64,000 nt of DNA from Planctomycetales bacterium. Lineage in GTDB: Bacteria; Planctomycetota; Planctomycetia; Planctomycetales; Planctomycetaceae. The DNA lies in contig JANQPT010000014.1 in assembly GCA_028285345.1 (NCBI GenBank), positions 1-64,000 on the forward strand, read 5' to 3'. A program made the translations under genes and the position numbers. The notes under the pieces are model-generated. The model made no database searches and was not told where the DNA came from. It saw nothing but the letters and a program-made list of their open reading frames with translations. Below are positions 44,298-53,812 of this stretch, piece after piece. Each line of letters starts with the position of its first letter. Position 1 is the stretch's first letter.

Positions 44298-45587
44298 ATG
44301 CCCGCTCCACCGCCCAAGAGCAAGCTTGAACGAGTCTTCAGCCACTGGGGGATGAAGTTCGCCCTGCCGGGGGTGTTGCTGATCCTCGCCGTAAGTCTGT
44401 CTCTGCTGCCGTACTATCGGGAGTATCGGGCGGTGCAGGAGATTGAGAGACTTGGTGGCAGCGTGGAACGGCACGCCCCCGGTTCAATCCCCGACTGGCT
44501 TCCGCCGGCCCAGGAACTGCCTTTTGGATGGGACGAATTGTATGACCCTGCTGTAATTCATCGGGTCGTTTCCAGCCAGACGAAGTCTTGGACCCAAGTC
44601 GGACTTCCAAACCTCTCCGCCGACGAGATTGATGCGGCATTAAAGGTGGTGGGTGATTTAAGGAACGTGAGGATCCTTTCGACAGGTGTGTGTCCCATAA
44701 CGAACGAAGGCTATCGAGGAATCAGCAAACTGAAGGATCTCGAAGCACTAACTCTCTACTATTACTACGAGGGGTCTTCCCTTGGAGCGATGGGACGAAC
44801 TGAAGAAGACCTCGATAGTATCGGGGATTTATCAAACCTTAAGTATTTGAGAGTCATCCGTCGACGTGTGAGCGAGAAAGGACATGCGGAGATTGGCAAA
44901 CTCAGAAAGCTAGAGTTTTTGGAGCTATGGCATGAAGCGGCATCAGACGCTGGTCTAGCGCGTTTGGTGGGACTTAAAAAACTGGAAACCTTGAGTCTGT
45001 CAAACCATAGGCTCACGGATGCCGGTCTGGAGAACGTCGGAGAACTGTCCAATCTCAGAATCCTGAATTTGGATGTTTGGCTACCGACTACTGAGTTTTC
45101 TCGCCAGGGATTACGACATCTGGGTCGATTGGAAAGACTTGAGTGGTTGAATCTATCAAGACATGCCATTAGCGACGAAGGGATGGAGTCTGTCAGCAAG
45201 CTTAAGAATCTGAAAAACCTCTATCTAACAGAGGCCCAGATTACTGATCATGGTCTCAAGCACTTACCCGATCTAAAGAACCTAGAGAACCTGACCGTCG
45301 ATAGAACCAAGATCGGCGATGCGGCGCTTGAGCACATTAGTCAAATCTCAAATCTGCGAAGTCTCAACCTCTCCAGGACCAACATCACCAATGATGGCTT
45401 GCGAAATTTGAGCCGGCTGACGAGGCTGGAATCATTAATCCTCGATAACACAAAGATCAATGAGCATGGGCTGCACCATCTGTGGCCAATGACACAACTA
45501 AAGACGCTGAAGCTGCACGGCACCAGCATACTCAACGAATCCTTCGAGGAACTGAAGCGCCGGCTGCCCAATTGTCAGATCAATTGA
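44298..45587 (+). CDS. Leucine-rich-repeat membrane protein
   Basis: A 429-residue protein with a basic N-terminus and one membrane segment (FALPGVLLILAVSLSLLPYY), probably an inner-membrane anchor. About 11 LRR units of 24 residues follow, such as LTDAGLENVGELSNLRILNL and ITNDGLRNLSRLTRLESLIL. No enzyme motif is seen. From about 44640 to 45500 the codons are more AT-rich than in neighbouring genes, which may reflect transfer, recombination or relaxed selection. The 2-hydroxyacid dehydrogenase gene starts 24 bp downstream. Confidence 0.85.
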   Translation: MPAPPPKSKLERVFSHWGMKFALPGVLLILAVSLSLLPYYREYRAVQEIERLGGSVERHAPGSIPDWLPPAQELPFGWDELYDPAVIHRVVSSQTKSWTQVGLPNLSADEIDAALKVVGDLRNVRILSTGVCPITNEGYRGISKLKDLEALTLYYYYEGSSLGAMGRTEEDLDSIGDLSNLKYLRVIRRRVSEKGHAEIGKLRKLEFLELWHEAASDAGLARLVGLKKLETLSLSNHRLTDAGLENVGELSNLRILNLDVWLPTTEFSRQGLRHLGRLERLEWLNLSRHAISDEGMESVSKLKNLKNLYLTEAQITDHGLKHLPDLKNLENLTVDRTKIGDAALEHISQISNLRSLNLSRTNITNDGLRNLSRLTRLESLILDNTKINEHGLHHLWPMTQLKTLKLHGTSILNESFEELKRRLPNCQIN

Positions 45588-45610
45588 TTGATCTCCAAGG
45601 CAAAAACCCC

Positions 45611-46582
45611 ATGCCCCAATTCCGCGTGCTACTCACCGACCGCCCCTGGTCGAATTGGGATATCGAACAGGCAATCTTGACGGACGCCGGCGCTGAGATT
45701 GTGCCGGCGCCCGATGGCGACGAGGCAACGCTCGTCGAACTCGCCAAGGATTGCGACGCCATCGGCACCTGTTGGGCGAAAGTCACCGAGAATGTGATCC
45801 GCGCCTGTCCGCGCTGCCGCGGGATTTCGCGGTTCGGGATTGGGCTCGACAATATCGCGGTGGAGACCGCCACCGAACTCGGCATTCCGGTCACGTACAT
45901 TCCCGACTACTGCGTTGATGAAGTCGCGGACCACACGATGGCCTTGCTACTGGTCTGTGCACGGAAGGTCGGTTTTTTCCACTTGCGGACCAAACAGGGC
46001 GAGTACGACCTGCGTGCGGCTCCCGCCATGTCGCGGCTGGCGGATTGCGTCTTGGGGCTCATTGGCCTGGGGCGGATCGGCTCAGCCGTCGCCCGCCGCG
46101 CAGCGCCGTTCGGCATGGAGATTATCGCCTACACGCCTTCGGGAACGCCCCGCGAGAGCGGCTGCAAAATGGTTTCGCTTGCAGAACTGTTGGCGCGAAG
46201 CGATTTCATCTCGCTCAACTGTCCGCTGACGTCCGAGTCGAAAGGGATGTTCGGTTCGAGAGAATTCGCGCAGATGCGGAAGTCGGCCTATCTGATTAAC
46301 ACCTCTCGAGGCGGGCTGATCAACCATGACGACCTGCATGATGCGATCCTGCAGGGCGAGATCGCTGGAGCGGCGCTCGATGTGTTCGATCCGGAACCGC
46401 CCGATCTGTCGCAACCGTTATACACGGACGAACGGGTCATCACCACGCCGCACGCCGCGTTCGTTTCGCGGCAATCCGTGGAGGAATTGCGGCGCCGCAC
46501 GGCGCGGCAGATCGCCGACATGTTGCACGGAAACCGGCCGGAACATCTGGTCAATCCTCACATCTGGCAGGACCGCACCTGA
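45611..46582 (+). CDS. D-2-hydroxyacid dehydrogenase (phosphoglycerate dehydrogenase-like)
   Basis: A 323-residue NAD-dependent dehydrogenase. The Rossmann motif is LGLIGLGRIGSAVARRAA, and the catalytic Arg, Glu and His are in INTSRGGLIN, DVFDPEPPD and TTPHAAF. The N-terminal catalytic domain includes RFGIGLDNIAVETATE. Length is that of short members, without the C-terminal ACT domain of SerA. The substrate is unknown; phosphoglycerate or glyoxylate types are both possible. ATG at 45611 is preferred because the longer frame overlaps the LRR gene. AAGG lies 14 bp before it. Confidence 0.9.
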   Translation: MPQFRVLLTDRPWSNWDIEQAILTDAGAEIVPAPDGDEATLVELAKDCDAIGTCWAKVTENVIRACPRCRGISRFGIGLDNIAVETATELGIPVTYIPDYCVDEVADHTMALLLVCARKVGFFHLRTKQGEYDLRAAPAMSRLADCVLGLIGLGRIGSAVARRAAPFGMEIIAYTPSGTPRESGCKMVSLAELLARSDFISLNCPLTSESKGMFGSREFAQMRKSAYLINTSRGGLINHDDLHDAILQGEIAGAALDVFDPEPPDLSQPLYTDERVITTPHAAFVSRQSVEELRRRTARQIADMLHGNRPEHLVNPHIWQDRT

Positions 46583-46759
46583 CGTTCAATGGCCGGTCGC
46601 AGGATGTTGCGAGAGAACATCGCCAGCCATTTGACCCTTCCAAATGTGTGACGTATATCTGAGGTAGCCTTTTGGAAACAGACGGTTTGCGATTGATGAA
46701 CGGCATGTTCATCACGCTGGCCGCGGACACGGCTCGGCCCCTCGGAGAATGCCCCCACG

Positions 46760-47857
46760 ATGTCCTCGAACACCGACAACAATCCCGACTTGCAAGAAGT
46801 CGATTCGGATCCGCTTGAAGGGGTTCCGGATATGGATGCGGAGGTCGAGGATCGCGACGAATCGGAAATCATGCGCGACCAGATCGAGCTCTTGGAGTCG
46901 CAACTCCAAGAGAAGGAAGACCTGGTCTTCGCGCTCACCGAGCGGCTGGAGCAGGCAGCCGAGCAGTTAGACCGCTATCGCCGCAATGGCGCAAAACAGG
47001 GACGTGCCGCCGGAGGCGGGATGCCGGCGGAACTCGTCGCGGAGCAGAAAACGCTCTTCGAAGAGATGCGGCAGATGATCACCCAATGGGAAGCGTCCCA
47101 ACCGGGCGCCACATTGGGTCGCATAGAGATGCAGGTGACCGAACTGCGCGACCTGGTCGCCGGCAACGTCGTCGGCAGCGACCTCAGAAACGCCGTCTCG
47201 TCAATCATCGAGACACCGGGCAACACGACTGACAGCGAACCGCAGGCCGACACCTCGCCGGCATCGGACGCCGCCGCAAATTACGAGCCGGGCAGTTGGG
47301 AAGCGCAGAAGGCCGCATTGCTGGGCGAAGCGGTTGCAACTCCCGCCGCACCCGAGCCTCCCCCCGCGGAACCTCCTGCCGAAGAGGAAACCTGCGAGGC
47401 ACCGGAGAACGACGCAGAAGCGGACTCCGATACGCCGACTCCGATCAATTTGGAAGAGGCCGACATCGAGCAATTGCGTCAGGCGGTGCTCGAACGCGAC
47501 CGAATCATCGCGTCATTGAAAGACCGTCTGCAACAGGGTGGCGGCGCATCGGGACCGGTCGAAAAGTACGACTCGATGGAAAGTATGCCGGACGAATTTC
47601 GCGAGAAGCTGGAAGCACTCGAAGAGGAATGGAAAGAGAAGATCCGCGAAACCGAAGTCGAGCTATCCCTCGAACGCGCCAAAATCGCCCGCGAAAAGGC
47701 GGAGCTGCAGCAGCAACAGCATCAGATGCAGAAGCAGCGAGAGAAACTGGGCATCGGCAATCAAGCCGGCAAAGAAGGAGAGGCGTCCAGCTCGGAGGAA
47801 GCCGGCGGAGGACGCTGGCTCCGTTTCCTCAAACGCAGCAACGATGACGAGAGCTGA
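46760..47857 (+). CDS. Coiled-coil protein of unknown function
   Basis: A 365-residue acidic protein without signal or membrane segment. Residues about 30-80 form a coiled coil (LESQLQEKEDLVFALTERLE), and the region 295-345 forms another with many Glu, Lys and Gln (KAELQQQQHQMQKQREKL). Between them is a Pro/Ala/Glu-rich linker. No catalytic motif is present. It is likely a cytoplasmic structural or scaffolding protein. GGAG lies 12 bases before the ATG. It is convergent with the exported protein at 47881. Confidence 0.7.
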   Translation: MSSNTDNNPDLQEVDSDPLEGVPDMDAEVEDRDESEIMRDQIELLESQLQEKEDLVFALTERLEQAAEQLDRYRRNGAKQGRAAGGGMPAELVAEQKTLFEEMRQMITQWEASQPGATLGRIEMQVTELRDLVAGNVVGSDLRNAVSSIIETPGNTTDSEPQADTSPASDAAANYEPGSWEAQKAALLGEAVATPAAPEPPPAEPPAEEETCEAPENDAEADSDTPTPINLEEADIEQLRQAVLERDRIIASLKDRLQQGGGASGPVEKYDSMESMPDEFREKLEALEEEWKEKIRETEVELSLERAKIAREKAELQQQQHQMQKQREKLGIGNQAGKEGEASSSEEAGGGRWLRFLKRSNDDES

Positions 47858-47880
47858 GCCCGCTTCCCAGCGGACTCGCC

Positions 47881-49011
47881 TTATCTCAATCGCGTTGGCC
47901 TGTCTCGTTCCACGATGGGGAGCGGCGACTCGGAGGCTGAGTTGGGTAGCGACGTGATCGAGGTGATCGTCTGTTTGGTTTGACCAAACTCGCTCCCGCC
48001 AGGCATCTGCACAGTCATTTCTAGCACTTGTTCGACTCGTCCGCTTGTCGGTACGCCTGTTTGTCGATCGATCGCGTAGCGGCCTGAAATGCGGCCGCCG
48101 CGAATTAGCAACTTGACCGATCCGACTTCCGCCGCTGTCTGCGGCAGGACACTTCCGCCCACCGCAACCTCGACGTTTCGGTCGGTGACTTCTTCCAGCG
48201 TGTACTGATACTTGAGATCAACCGGCACGGGGTGGCGGATCTTCCGTTCGCGGTGCCAGCTCATCCCGCGCTCCAACGATGGAATCGGCAATAGGGCAAT
48301 GCTGTCATCGACGAAGTCAGCCAGATGGTCCGCATCGGAAGTTCCGGCGAGAGTCTTCCAAACGGCCGTCCGCTGATGCGGAGGCACCTCCTGGAGACTC
48401 GCCCTCAGAAACTCGGAGAATCCGTCCAATTCCGACAGGCGATTCTTGCGGTCGACCCAAAACGAAAAGCCCTGTCCGGTCAGACCATGGTAAACGGCCG
48501 CTTGAGGCGGAACCTTCTGCGAGTGATGTTGAGAATCGTAGACGACCACTTCACCGGGCAAGTCTTGTGTGAACTTCACCCTCCGATAATGGACGCGGAA
48601 TTTGGTGTCGCCCTGATTGCGAAGTGCATCGAAGTCCCGCGCTCCGCTTGGAGTCTGGATCATGTCCTCCACTTCCAGATCAAGACGGATTGTGAGACGC
48701 GTGGAGCTTGCCAGAGTTTGATCTTGGGATTCTTGCGTCACTCGTTGTTCGACGGTCTTTTGCAGCGAGAACCGATCGCCCAAACTGAGTGCCGGTCTGC
48801 TCTCCGTCGAGTTGTCGCCGGGCGCCGTTTGGTGTCCCGGATTGGTCGATGTCGGAGTGATCTCGTGTGCGGCCGGCGGAGCCGACGATAGCGCGCTCGT
48901 TTGGCTCGGCGGGTCTTCGTCTGCAGAATCGCCGAACCAGTCTGACGTGGAGATGAGCAGCGCAGCCCCGAGCAGGCAGGTCACAATCGGAAGCAAGCGG
49001 GATTTGGACAT
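47881..49011 (-). CDS. Exported protein of unknown function
   Basis: A 376-residue protein. The N-terminus (LLPIVTCLLGAALLISTSDW) predicts export or membrane anchoring. A Ser/Thr/Pro-rich linker of about 60 residues follows. The rest is a beta-rich fold with repeated patterns such as TRLTIRLDLEVEDMIQTPSG and VELAVGG-like strands; it resembles the widespread DUF6263-type exported proteins, but that match is not secure. No catalytic residues stand out. It is convergent with the coiled-coil gene. Confidence 0.6.
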   Translation of the reverse strand: MSKSRLLPIVTCLLGAALLISTSDWFGDSADEDPPSQTSALSSAPPAAHEITPTSTNPGHQTAPGDNSTESRPALSLGDRFSLQKTVEQRVTQESQDQTLASSTRLTIRLDLEVEDMIQTPSGARDFDALRNQGDTKFRVHYRRVKFTQDLPGEVVVYDSQHHSQKVPPQAAVYHGLTGQGFSFWVDRKNRLSELDGFSEFLRASLQEVPPHQRTAVWKTLAGTSDADHLADFVDDSIALLPIPSLERGMSWHRERKIRHPVPVDLKYQYTLEEVTDRNVEVAVGGSVLPQTAAEVGSVKLLIRGGRISGRYAIDRQTGVPTSGRVEQVLEMTVQMPGGSEFGQTKQTITSITSLPNSASESPLPIVERDRPTRLR

Positions 49012-49473
49012 AGTTGTTCCGTCTCAGTGACAATAGGAAGTTTCGACGGCTCTCCCGGTAGTGCGCGGCAACTGAGACACGCGGCAACAACAATTGGATC
49101 GGCAGTCAATCGAGAAGGCGGCGGAGCATAGCAATCTGCGTTCGTTTTGCAAAGCCGTAAGCAACGATCGGCGACCGGGATCCCGCACATGACCTGGGGC
49201 AAATCCTTAGGCGGTTTTTGATTTGCGCGCACTGTGAGCACGTGCATCAGTATTCCTACACGTGTCTTGTGCGTGTGATGCATCGACTTCAGTCAACCGT
49301 TTTGAGATGCATCGTACGCAGGCCTCGATTTCGCATCGGAGCCGGTCTCTCAAAACCGAACAAGCTGGTAATGACCTCCGCGTGCGATTCTGTTATAGAA
49401 TTGAGCCATCGGCGTTTTGCGCGCCGTGCGGAAATCAACGATGAGCCGGGTCAGAAACGATGGAGTAGTGCGA
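49012..49473. other. Divergent intergenic region
   Basis: This 462-bp stretch separates the exported protein gene (minus) from the TlpA-like gene (plus). GATGCATCG occurs twice at about 49279 and 49309. No RNA gene or hairpin with a T tract was recognised. Confidence 0.35.
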
Positions 49474-51441
49474 ATGCACATCAAATGCTTTTGGATGTCG
49501 GTTGTGAGTGTCGTCGTGTCAGTCTGGGCAACTGCCGCAGCACAAGCGGCCGATCCCCCTTCGACGAAGCTGGCGCTGAGCTTCAAGCCCAAGCAGGCGG
49601 ATGTGGAATATGATCGTCCCAGCGAAAAGGACTACGCGAAGTGCAAGGTCAAGGTCGTCCGCAAAGGAAAGGCCTCCGGCTGGGTCGTGACCGGCCCCGG
49701 CGGCGAGACCTTGCGGCGGTTCATGGACACCGACGGCGATAACACGGTCGACCGCTGGGGGTATTACCTGCGCGGTTTGGAAGTCTATCGTGACATCGAC
49801 TCAAATGGCGATAACAAGATCGATCAGTACCGCTGGCTCAATTCCGCCGGCTCGCGGTGGGGCATCGACAACAACAGCGACAGTTTCGTTGATACGTGGA
49901 AGGTCATTTCCGCTGAAGAAGCCAGTCGCGAAGCTGTGCGTGCCCTGATCACCGGCAACCTCAAGATTTTGCAGCCGCTGTTGCTCAGCGAAGAGGACAT
50001 TACGCAATTGGGTATCCCCTCGGCCGTTTCCAAGCAACTCCTGGATCAGACCGCCGATCCTGCGGCGAAACTTCAAAAAAACCGCTCCGCGGCCAAAGGA
50101 CTCAGCAGCAACACCAAGTGGCTGCAGTTCATCAACTCGATTCCCGCGACGATTCCCGCCGAGCAGGTCGGGGCCAATACGGATTTGTTCGTCTATGAAA
50201 ACGCCATGGCGACCGTGGAGACAGGCAAGTCGACCGCACTCGTCCAAATTGGGGAAATGGTCCGCATCGGGAACGGCTGGAAGTTGGCAGGGATTCCGCA
50301 ATTGATGGACCAGAACTCCGTTCAGGTCGGCGGCATTCTGATGCACCCTGCGGTCGCCGATACCGCGAATCCACCCGTCGGATCGACCAGCGACGATCCC
50401 GGCGTGAAGAAGCTGATCGACCAGTTGCAGAAACTGGACGCCAACAGTCCCGCCTCGACTGCGAGCCGGTCGGAAATCAAGAAGTACTATGTCGACCGCG
50501 CCTCGATTTTGAGCGAATTGCGAAAGCAATCCAAAGCCCCCGAATTGCGCGCACAGTGGACTCGGCAGTTGACCGACGGACTCGCCGCCGGCGCGCAAAC
50601 CGGAGTCTATCCCGCCGGGCTTGACCGGTTGAAAGAGTTAGAGACGCAGGTTAAGAAATCGTCGGAGGACAATGACGTCATTTCCTACGTGACCTATCGG
50701 CGGATGTTGGCCGAATACAACATCGGCATTCGCGCAGCGACGGACGAGAAGCAGCCCGCGATTCAAAAGAAGTGGCTCAAAGACCTGGAACAATTTGCCA
50801 AACAATACCCCGAATCTCGTGACGCCTCCGAAGCAATTCTGCAGATCGCCATTGCCGAGGAATTCAATGGCAAGACCAAAGAGGCGACCGCTTGGTATCG
50901 CAAGTTGGTCACAGACTATCCGGATGCCGCGTCCTCGTCGCGAGCCGCGGGCGCCGTGCGGCGGATTGAATTGGAAGGCAAACCGTTACAACTCTCCGGT
51001 CAAGGATTCCCCTCAGGAACCGTCAATTCCGAGGACTTTCGCGGGCGGGTGCTGCTGGTGATCTTTTGGGCGACTTGGAGCAAGCCGAGTACCGAAGACC
51101 TGCCGCAGATCCGCGCTCTGTACGAAAAGTATCACAGCAGCGGATTCGAAATCATCGGCGTAAATATCGACGAAGAACCGAGCCAGATCAGTTCCTACCT
51201 GAAGCAGCATAAAGTCACGTGGCCGCAAATTCACGAACCGGGCGGACTGGTGGAAAGCCCTCCGTCGAAGAAGTTTGGCATTATCATGCCCGCCACGATG
51301 TTTCTCGTGGATCGCACCGGCAAGGTCGTCAGCCGCGACGCGAACGTCACGGACCTCAAAACGAGTGTGCCGCAGTTGCTCGAAGGGAAGAACTCGAAGC
51401 TCGGATCGGGAGCCGGGCTTAAAGGTGCTAAGACGAATTGA
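49474..51441 (+). CDS. Exported protein with cysteine-less TlpA-like thioredoxin domain
   Basis: A 655-residue exported protein. The signal peptide ends near AQAADPP. An N-terminal region holds EF-hand-like DTDGDNTVDRWG, DSNGDNKIDQYRW and DNNSDSFVDTW repeats. A middle helical TPR-like region follows (IQKKWLKDLEQFAKQYPESR). The C-terminal 150 residues are a TlpA/ResA fold (LLVIFWATWSKPSTEDLPQI). Where active members have WCxPC the sequence reads WSKPS, so both cysteines are lost (Ser 536 and 539). It cannot do normal disulfide exchange. GGAG before ATG 49474 decides the start. Its end overlaps the next gene by 14 bp. Confidence 0.85.
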   Translation: MHIKCFWMSVVSVVVSVWATAAAQAADPPSTKLALSFKPKQADVEYDRPSEKDYAKCKVKVVRKGKASGWVVTGPGGETLRRFMDTDGDNTVDRWGYYLRGLEVYRDIDSNGDNKIDQYRWLNSAGSRWGIDNNSDSFVDTWKVISAEEASREAVRALITGNLKILQPLLLSEEDITQLGIPSAVSKQLLDQTADPAAKLQKNRSAAKGLSSNTKWLQFINSIPATIPAEQVGANTDLFVYENAMATVETGKSTALVQIGEMVRIGNGWKLAGIPQLMDQNSVQVGGILMHPAVADTANPPVGSTSDDPGVKKLIDQLQKLDANSPASTASRSEIKKYYVDRASILSELRKQSKAPELRAQWTRQLTDGLAAGAQTGVYPAGLDRLKELETQVKKSSEDNDVISYVTYRRMLAEYNIGIRAATDEKQPAIQKKWLKDLEQFAKQYPESRDASEAILQIAIAEEFNGKTKEATAWYRKLVTDYPDAASSSRAAGAVRRIELEGKPLQLSGQGFPSGTVNSEDFRGRVLLVIFWATWSKPSTEDLPQIRALYEKYHSSGFEIIGVNIDEEPSQISSYLKQHKVTWPQIHEPGGLVESPPSKKFGIIMPATMFLVDRTGKVVSRDANVTDLKTSVPQLLEGKNSKLGSGAGLKGAKTN

Positions 51442-52636
51442 GACGGTCGGTTGTTTGGGAACCTGGCGCCGAATCGGTTGCCGGCTTGGCGAAGACCACA
51501 AGAAACTGCAATAGCAGAAAGATTCCCAGCGGCGCAAAGACTGCGATCCGCAGTAAGTGCATCACTCCGTCCGGGACCCCTGCCTGGCCGGCGACGAGCA
51601 CCAGGATCATGCCAACCAGCGTGAAGAGTATCACCCCGCAGCCGATCGCCGTCATTTGCGTCTTAAAGTTGCTCCGCTCCGATCGAGCCTCGAAGAACAG
51701 TTCGATCGTCCGCTTCCGGCGAAGCGAACGATCCGTCGCCTGCATCAACTCCATTCCGCGCTGCAGGTCCTCCCAATTCGGATGAACGGCCGCACCGTCA
51801 ACCGACTCTTGAAACAGACGCAGTACGTCGGTTCCCCAATCTATTTCAATGGTTCTCTCCGGCAGCGAGAGCTCCGGACCCTCCACTTCCAACGTGAGCC
51901 GATTCGTGCGGGGATCACCGGAGAGCACGGCACTGGCGCGCATGCCCGCGATGGTCAGACGCCAGGAATCCGCAGCACCCGCCTTGCAGTTCCAGATCGC
52001 CTGGGGGGCTTGGTCGGAATCAAGCGTCGTGCTGATTGCGGCCAACCGTTCGTCGGTGCCCGTGCGGAGAGTGGTCACTTGGCAGTAATCACCCCCGAGA
52101 TCGCGCAGTAAATCTATGTCGGCCAAGAATGCGCGGTCGGCTTGCGATTTGGTCAACAGGGAATCGTTCTCAAGTGAAGATTCCGGTGCCAGCGTGCGAT
52201 TCAGTTCTAAATATTGAAAAACCCCGAGCTGACCCTCATCGACCAATTCTCGCAGTTGAACGACAAGCGGGTGGACGCGCAACGGCCAAATGGGAAAGAG
52301 ATGGATTGCGCGATCAGCCGCGGCGAGAGAGATTTCGTAGATGACACCCAAATCCTGCCCAGCTTGCGGCCACAAGAGCACCGACCGTCCTGCTTCCGCC
52401 AATCGGCCGGCGTCGTCCAAGTTCTCAACTTGCGCGTCAGCGACGACCACCGTATCCAACGTGTCACTCTTGAGAAATTCGCGAATCGAGCCGCATTCCG
52501 CGATCGCGTGCTTCTGCATCCATTCATCAAGGGCGGGTGCACGCCGATAGCCGACAATCTCATGTTCGGGCGAAGCATCAATCGCTTCTAAGAGAGGCAA
52601 GATCTCGGCGTTGTCGCCCAGAACGGCAAGTTTCAT
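51428..52636 (-). CDS. Gfo/Idh-like protein with C-terminal membrane pair
   Basis: A 402-residue protein whose first 300 residues resemble Gfo/Idh/MocA oxidoreductases: MKLAVLGDNAEILPLLEAID, VVVADAQVENLDDAGRLAEA and LFPIWPLRVHPLVVQLREL. The usual EKP motif is absent (LLWPQAGQD), so catalysis is doubtful. Two hydrophobic segments near the C-terminus (VILFTLVGMILVLVAGQAG and LLRIAVFAPLGIFLLLQFLV) make it a membrane protein, unusual for the family. Its ATG overlaps the stop of mtnA by four bases. It therefore may be co-translated with the methionine-salvage enzyme. Confidence 0.75.
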   Translation of the reverse strand: MKLAVLGDNAEILPLLEAIDASPEHEIVGYRRAPALDEWMQKHAIAECGSIREFLKSDTLDTVVVADAQVENLDDAGRLAEAGRSVLLWPQAGQDLGVIYEISLAAADRAIHLFPIWPLRVHPLVVQLRELVDEGQLGVFQYLELNRTLAPESSLENDSLLTKSQADRAFLADIDLLRDLGGDYCQVTTLRTGTDERLAAISTTLDSDQAPQAIWNCKAGAADSWRLTIAGMRASAVLSGDPRTNRLTLEVEGPELSLPERTIEIDWGTDVLRLFQESVDGAAVHPNWEDLQRGMELMQATDRSLRRKRTIELFFEARSERSNFKTQMTAIGCGVILFTLVGMILVLVAGQAGVPDGVMHLLRIAVFAPLGIFLLLQFLVVFAKPATDSAPGSQTTDRLNSS

Positions 52637-53727
52637 GATTCGGCAATTCGTTGTACGGTCCGCCGCACGTTTTCTTCCGTCACCGGGGTGATCAACCCGC
52701 GTTCGGTAATGATTGCAGCGATTAACTCAGCGTCGGTCACGTCAAAAGCGGGGTTAAACACCTGAGCGTTGTCCGGGGCGGTTTGCCTGCCGAATCCATG
52801 CGTGATTTCATTGGCCGCCCGTTCTTCGATGGGGATCTCCGCCCCGCTGGACAAGGACAGGTCAAACGTACTGCTGGGAGCGGCAACGTAGAAGGGAATT
52901 CCGTGGGCTTTTGCCAACGTCGCCACTGAATAGGTGCCGATCTTGTTCGCCGCGTCGCCGTTGGCGGCGATGCGGTCCGCGCCGGTGACGACGGCACGCA
53001 CTCCTCCCTGCTTCATCACCCAGCCTGCCATGGAGTCACAAATCAGCGTTGCGGGAATGCTCCGCTGCATCAGCTCCCATTCTGTCAGCCGTGCGCCTTG
53101 TAGCAGGGGCCGCGTTTCATCGACAAACACGTGAATCTGTTTCCCCTGCGCCGCCGCGGCGAAAAACACCGACAGCGCCGTGCCGTCTCCGGCCGTCGCC
53201 AATCCGCCCGCGTTACAATGCGTCAAAACGGAATCCCCGTCGCGCAACAGTTCCGCTCCCACGCGCCCAATCGCAGCGCACATCTCCCGGTCTTCCTCTT
53301 CGATTTGCCGGGCTTCGTCCAATAACAACTGCAGCACCTGCGCTGAGTCCGCCTCCGCCGCACGTTTCGCCGCCGACCGCATGCGGTCCAACGCCCAGAA
53401 CAAATTGACCGCCGTTGGACGGCTGGATGAGAGGTATTCGACCGTCTGCTCAAGTGCCGCATCGAATTCGCCGCGCGACCGTTCGACCGCCGACTGCAAC
53501 CCCAGCACCAAGCCGTAGGCTGCGGCAACCCCGATTGCCGGCGCTCCCCGCACGCGCAACATGCGAATCGCCTCCCACACATCCTCGACCGTCTTGCAGT
53601 CGATTTCTCGGAACTCCGTCGGCAACAACGTCTGATCAATCATCCGCAAATGACCGGATGTGTCGCCTTGCCAACTGAGCGTGCGAGGAACTTTTGCCGA
53701 GGCAGAAACCGAGGCGGCGGATGTCAT
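52633..53727 (-). CDS. mtnA: S-methyl-5-thioribose-1-phosphate isomerase
   Basis: A 364-residue enzyme of methionine salvage that turns methylthioribose-1-phosphate into methylthioribulose-1-phosphate. Clear family stretches are VRGAPAIGVAAAYGLVLG, LTHCNAGGLATAGDGTAL with the catalytic Cys, and TGADRIAANGDAANKIGTYS with the catalytic Asp. The length is standard. The N-terminal 10 residues are not conserved. No other salvage gene is nearby. Its stop overlaps the start of the Gfo/Idh-like gene, so the two are probably one transcript. Confidence 0.95.
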   Translation of the reverse strand: MTSAASVSASAKVPRTLSWQGDTSGHLRMIDQTLLPTEFREIDCKTVEDVWEAIRMLRVRGAPAIGVAAAYGLVLGLQSAVERSRGEFDAALEQTVEYLSSSRPTAVNLFWALDRMRSAAKRAAEADSAQVLQLLLDEARQIEEEDREMCAAIGRVGAELLRDGDSVLTHCNAGGLATAGDGTALSVFFAAAAQGKQIHVFVDETRPLLQGARLTEWELMQRSIPATLICDSMAGWVMKQGGVRAVVTGADRIAANGDAANKIGTYSVATLAKAHGIPFYVAAPSSTFDLSLSSGAEIPIEERAANEITHGFGRQTAPDNAQVFNPAFDVTDAELIAAIITERGLITPVTEENVRRTVQRIAES

Positions 53728-53812
53728 GGGATTGTTGAGACCGAGAGTGCGCGAGATTATTGGAAGGTCTTGAAATCAGGTCGAGCGAAATCGCTGCCGC
53801 GACCACGATCGA

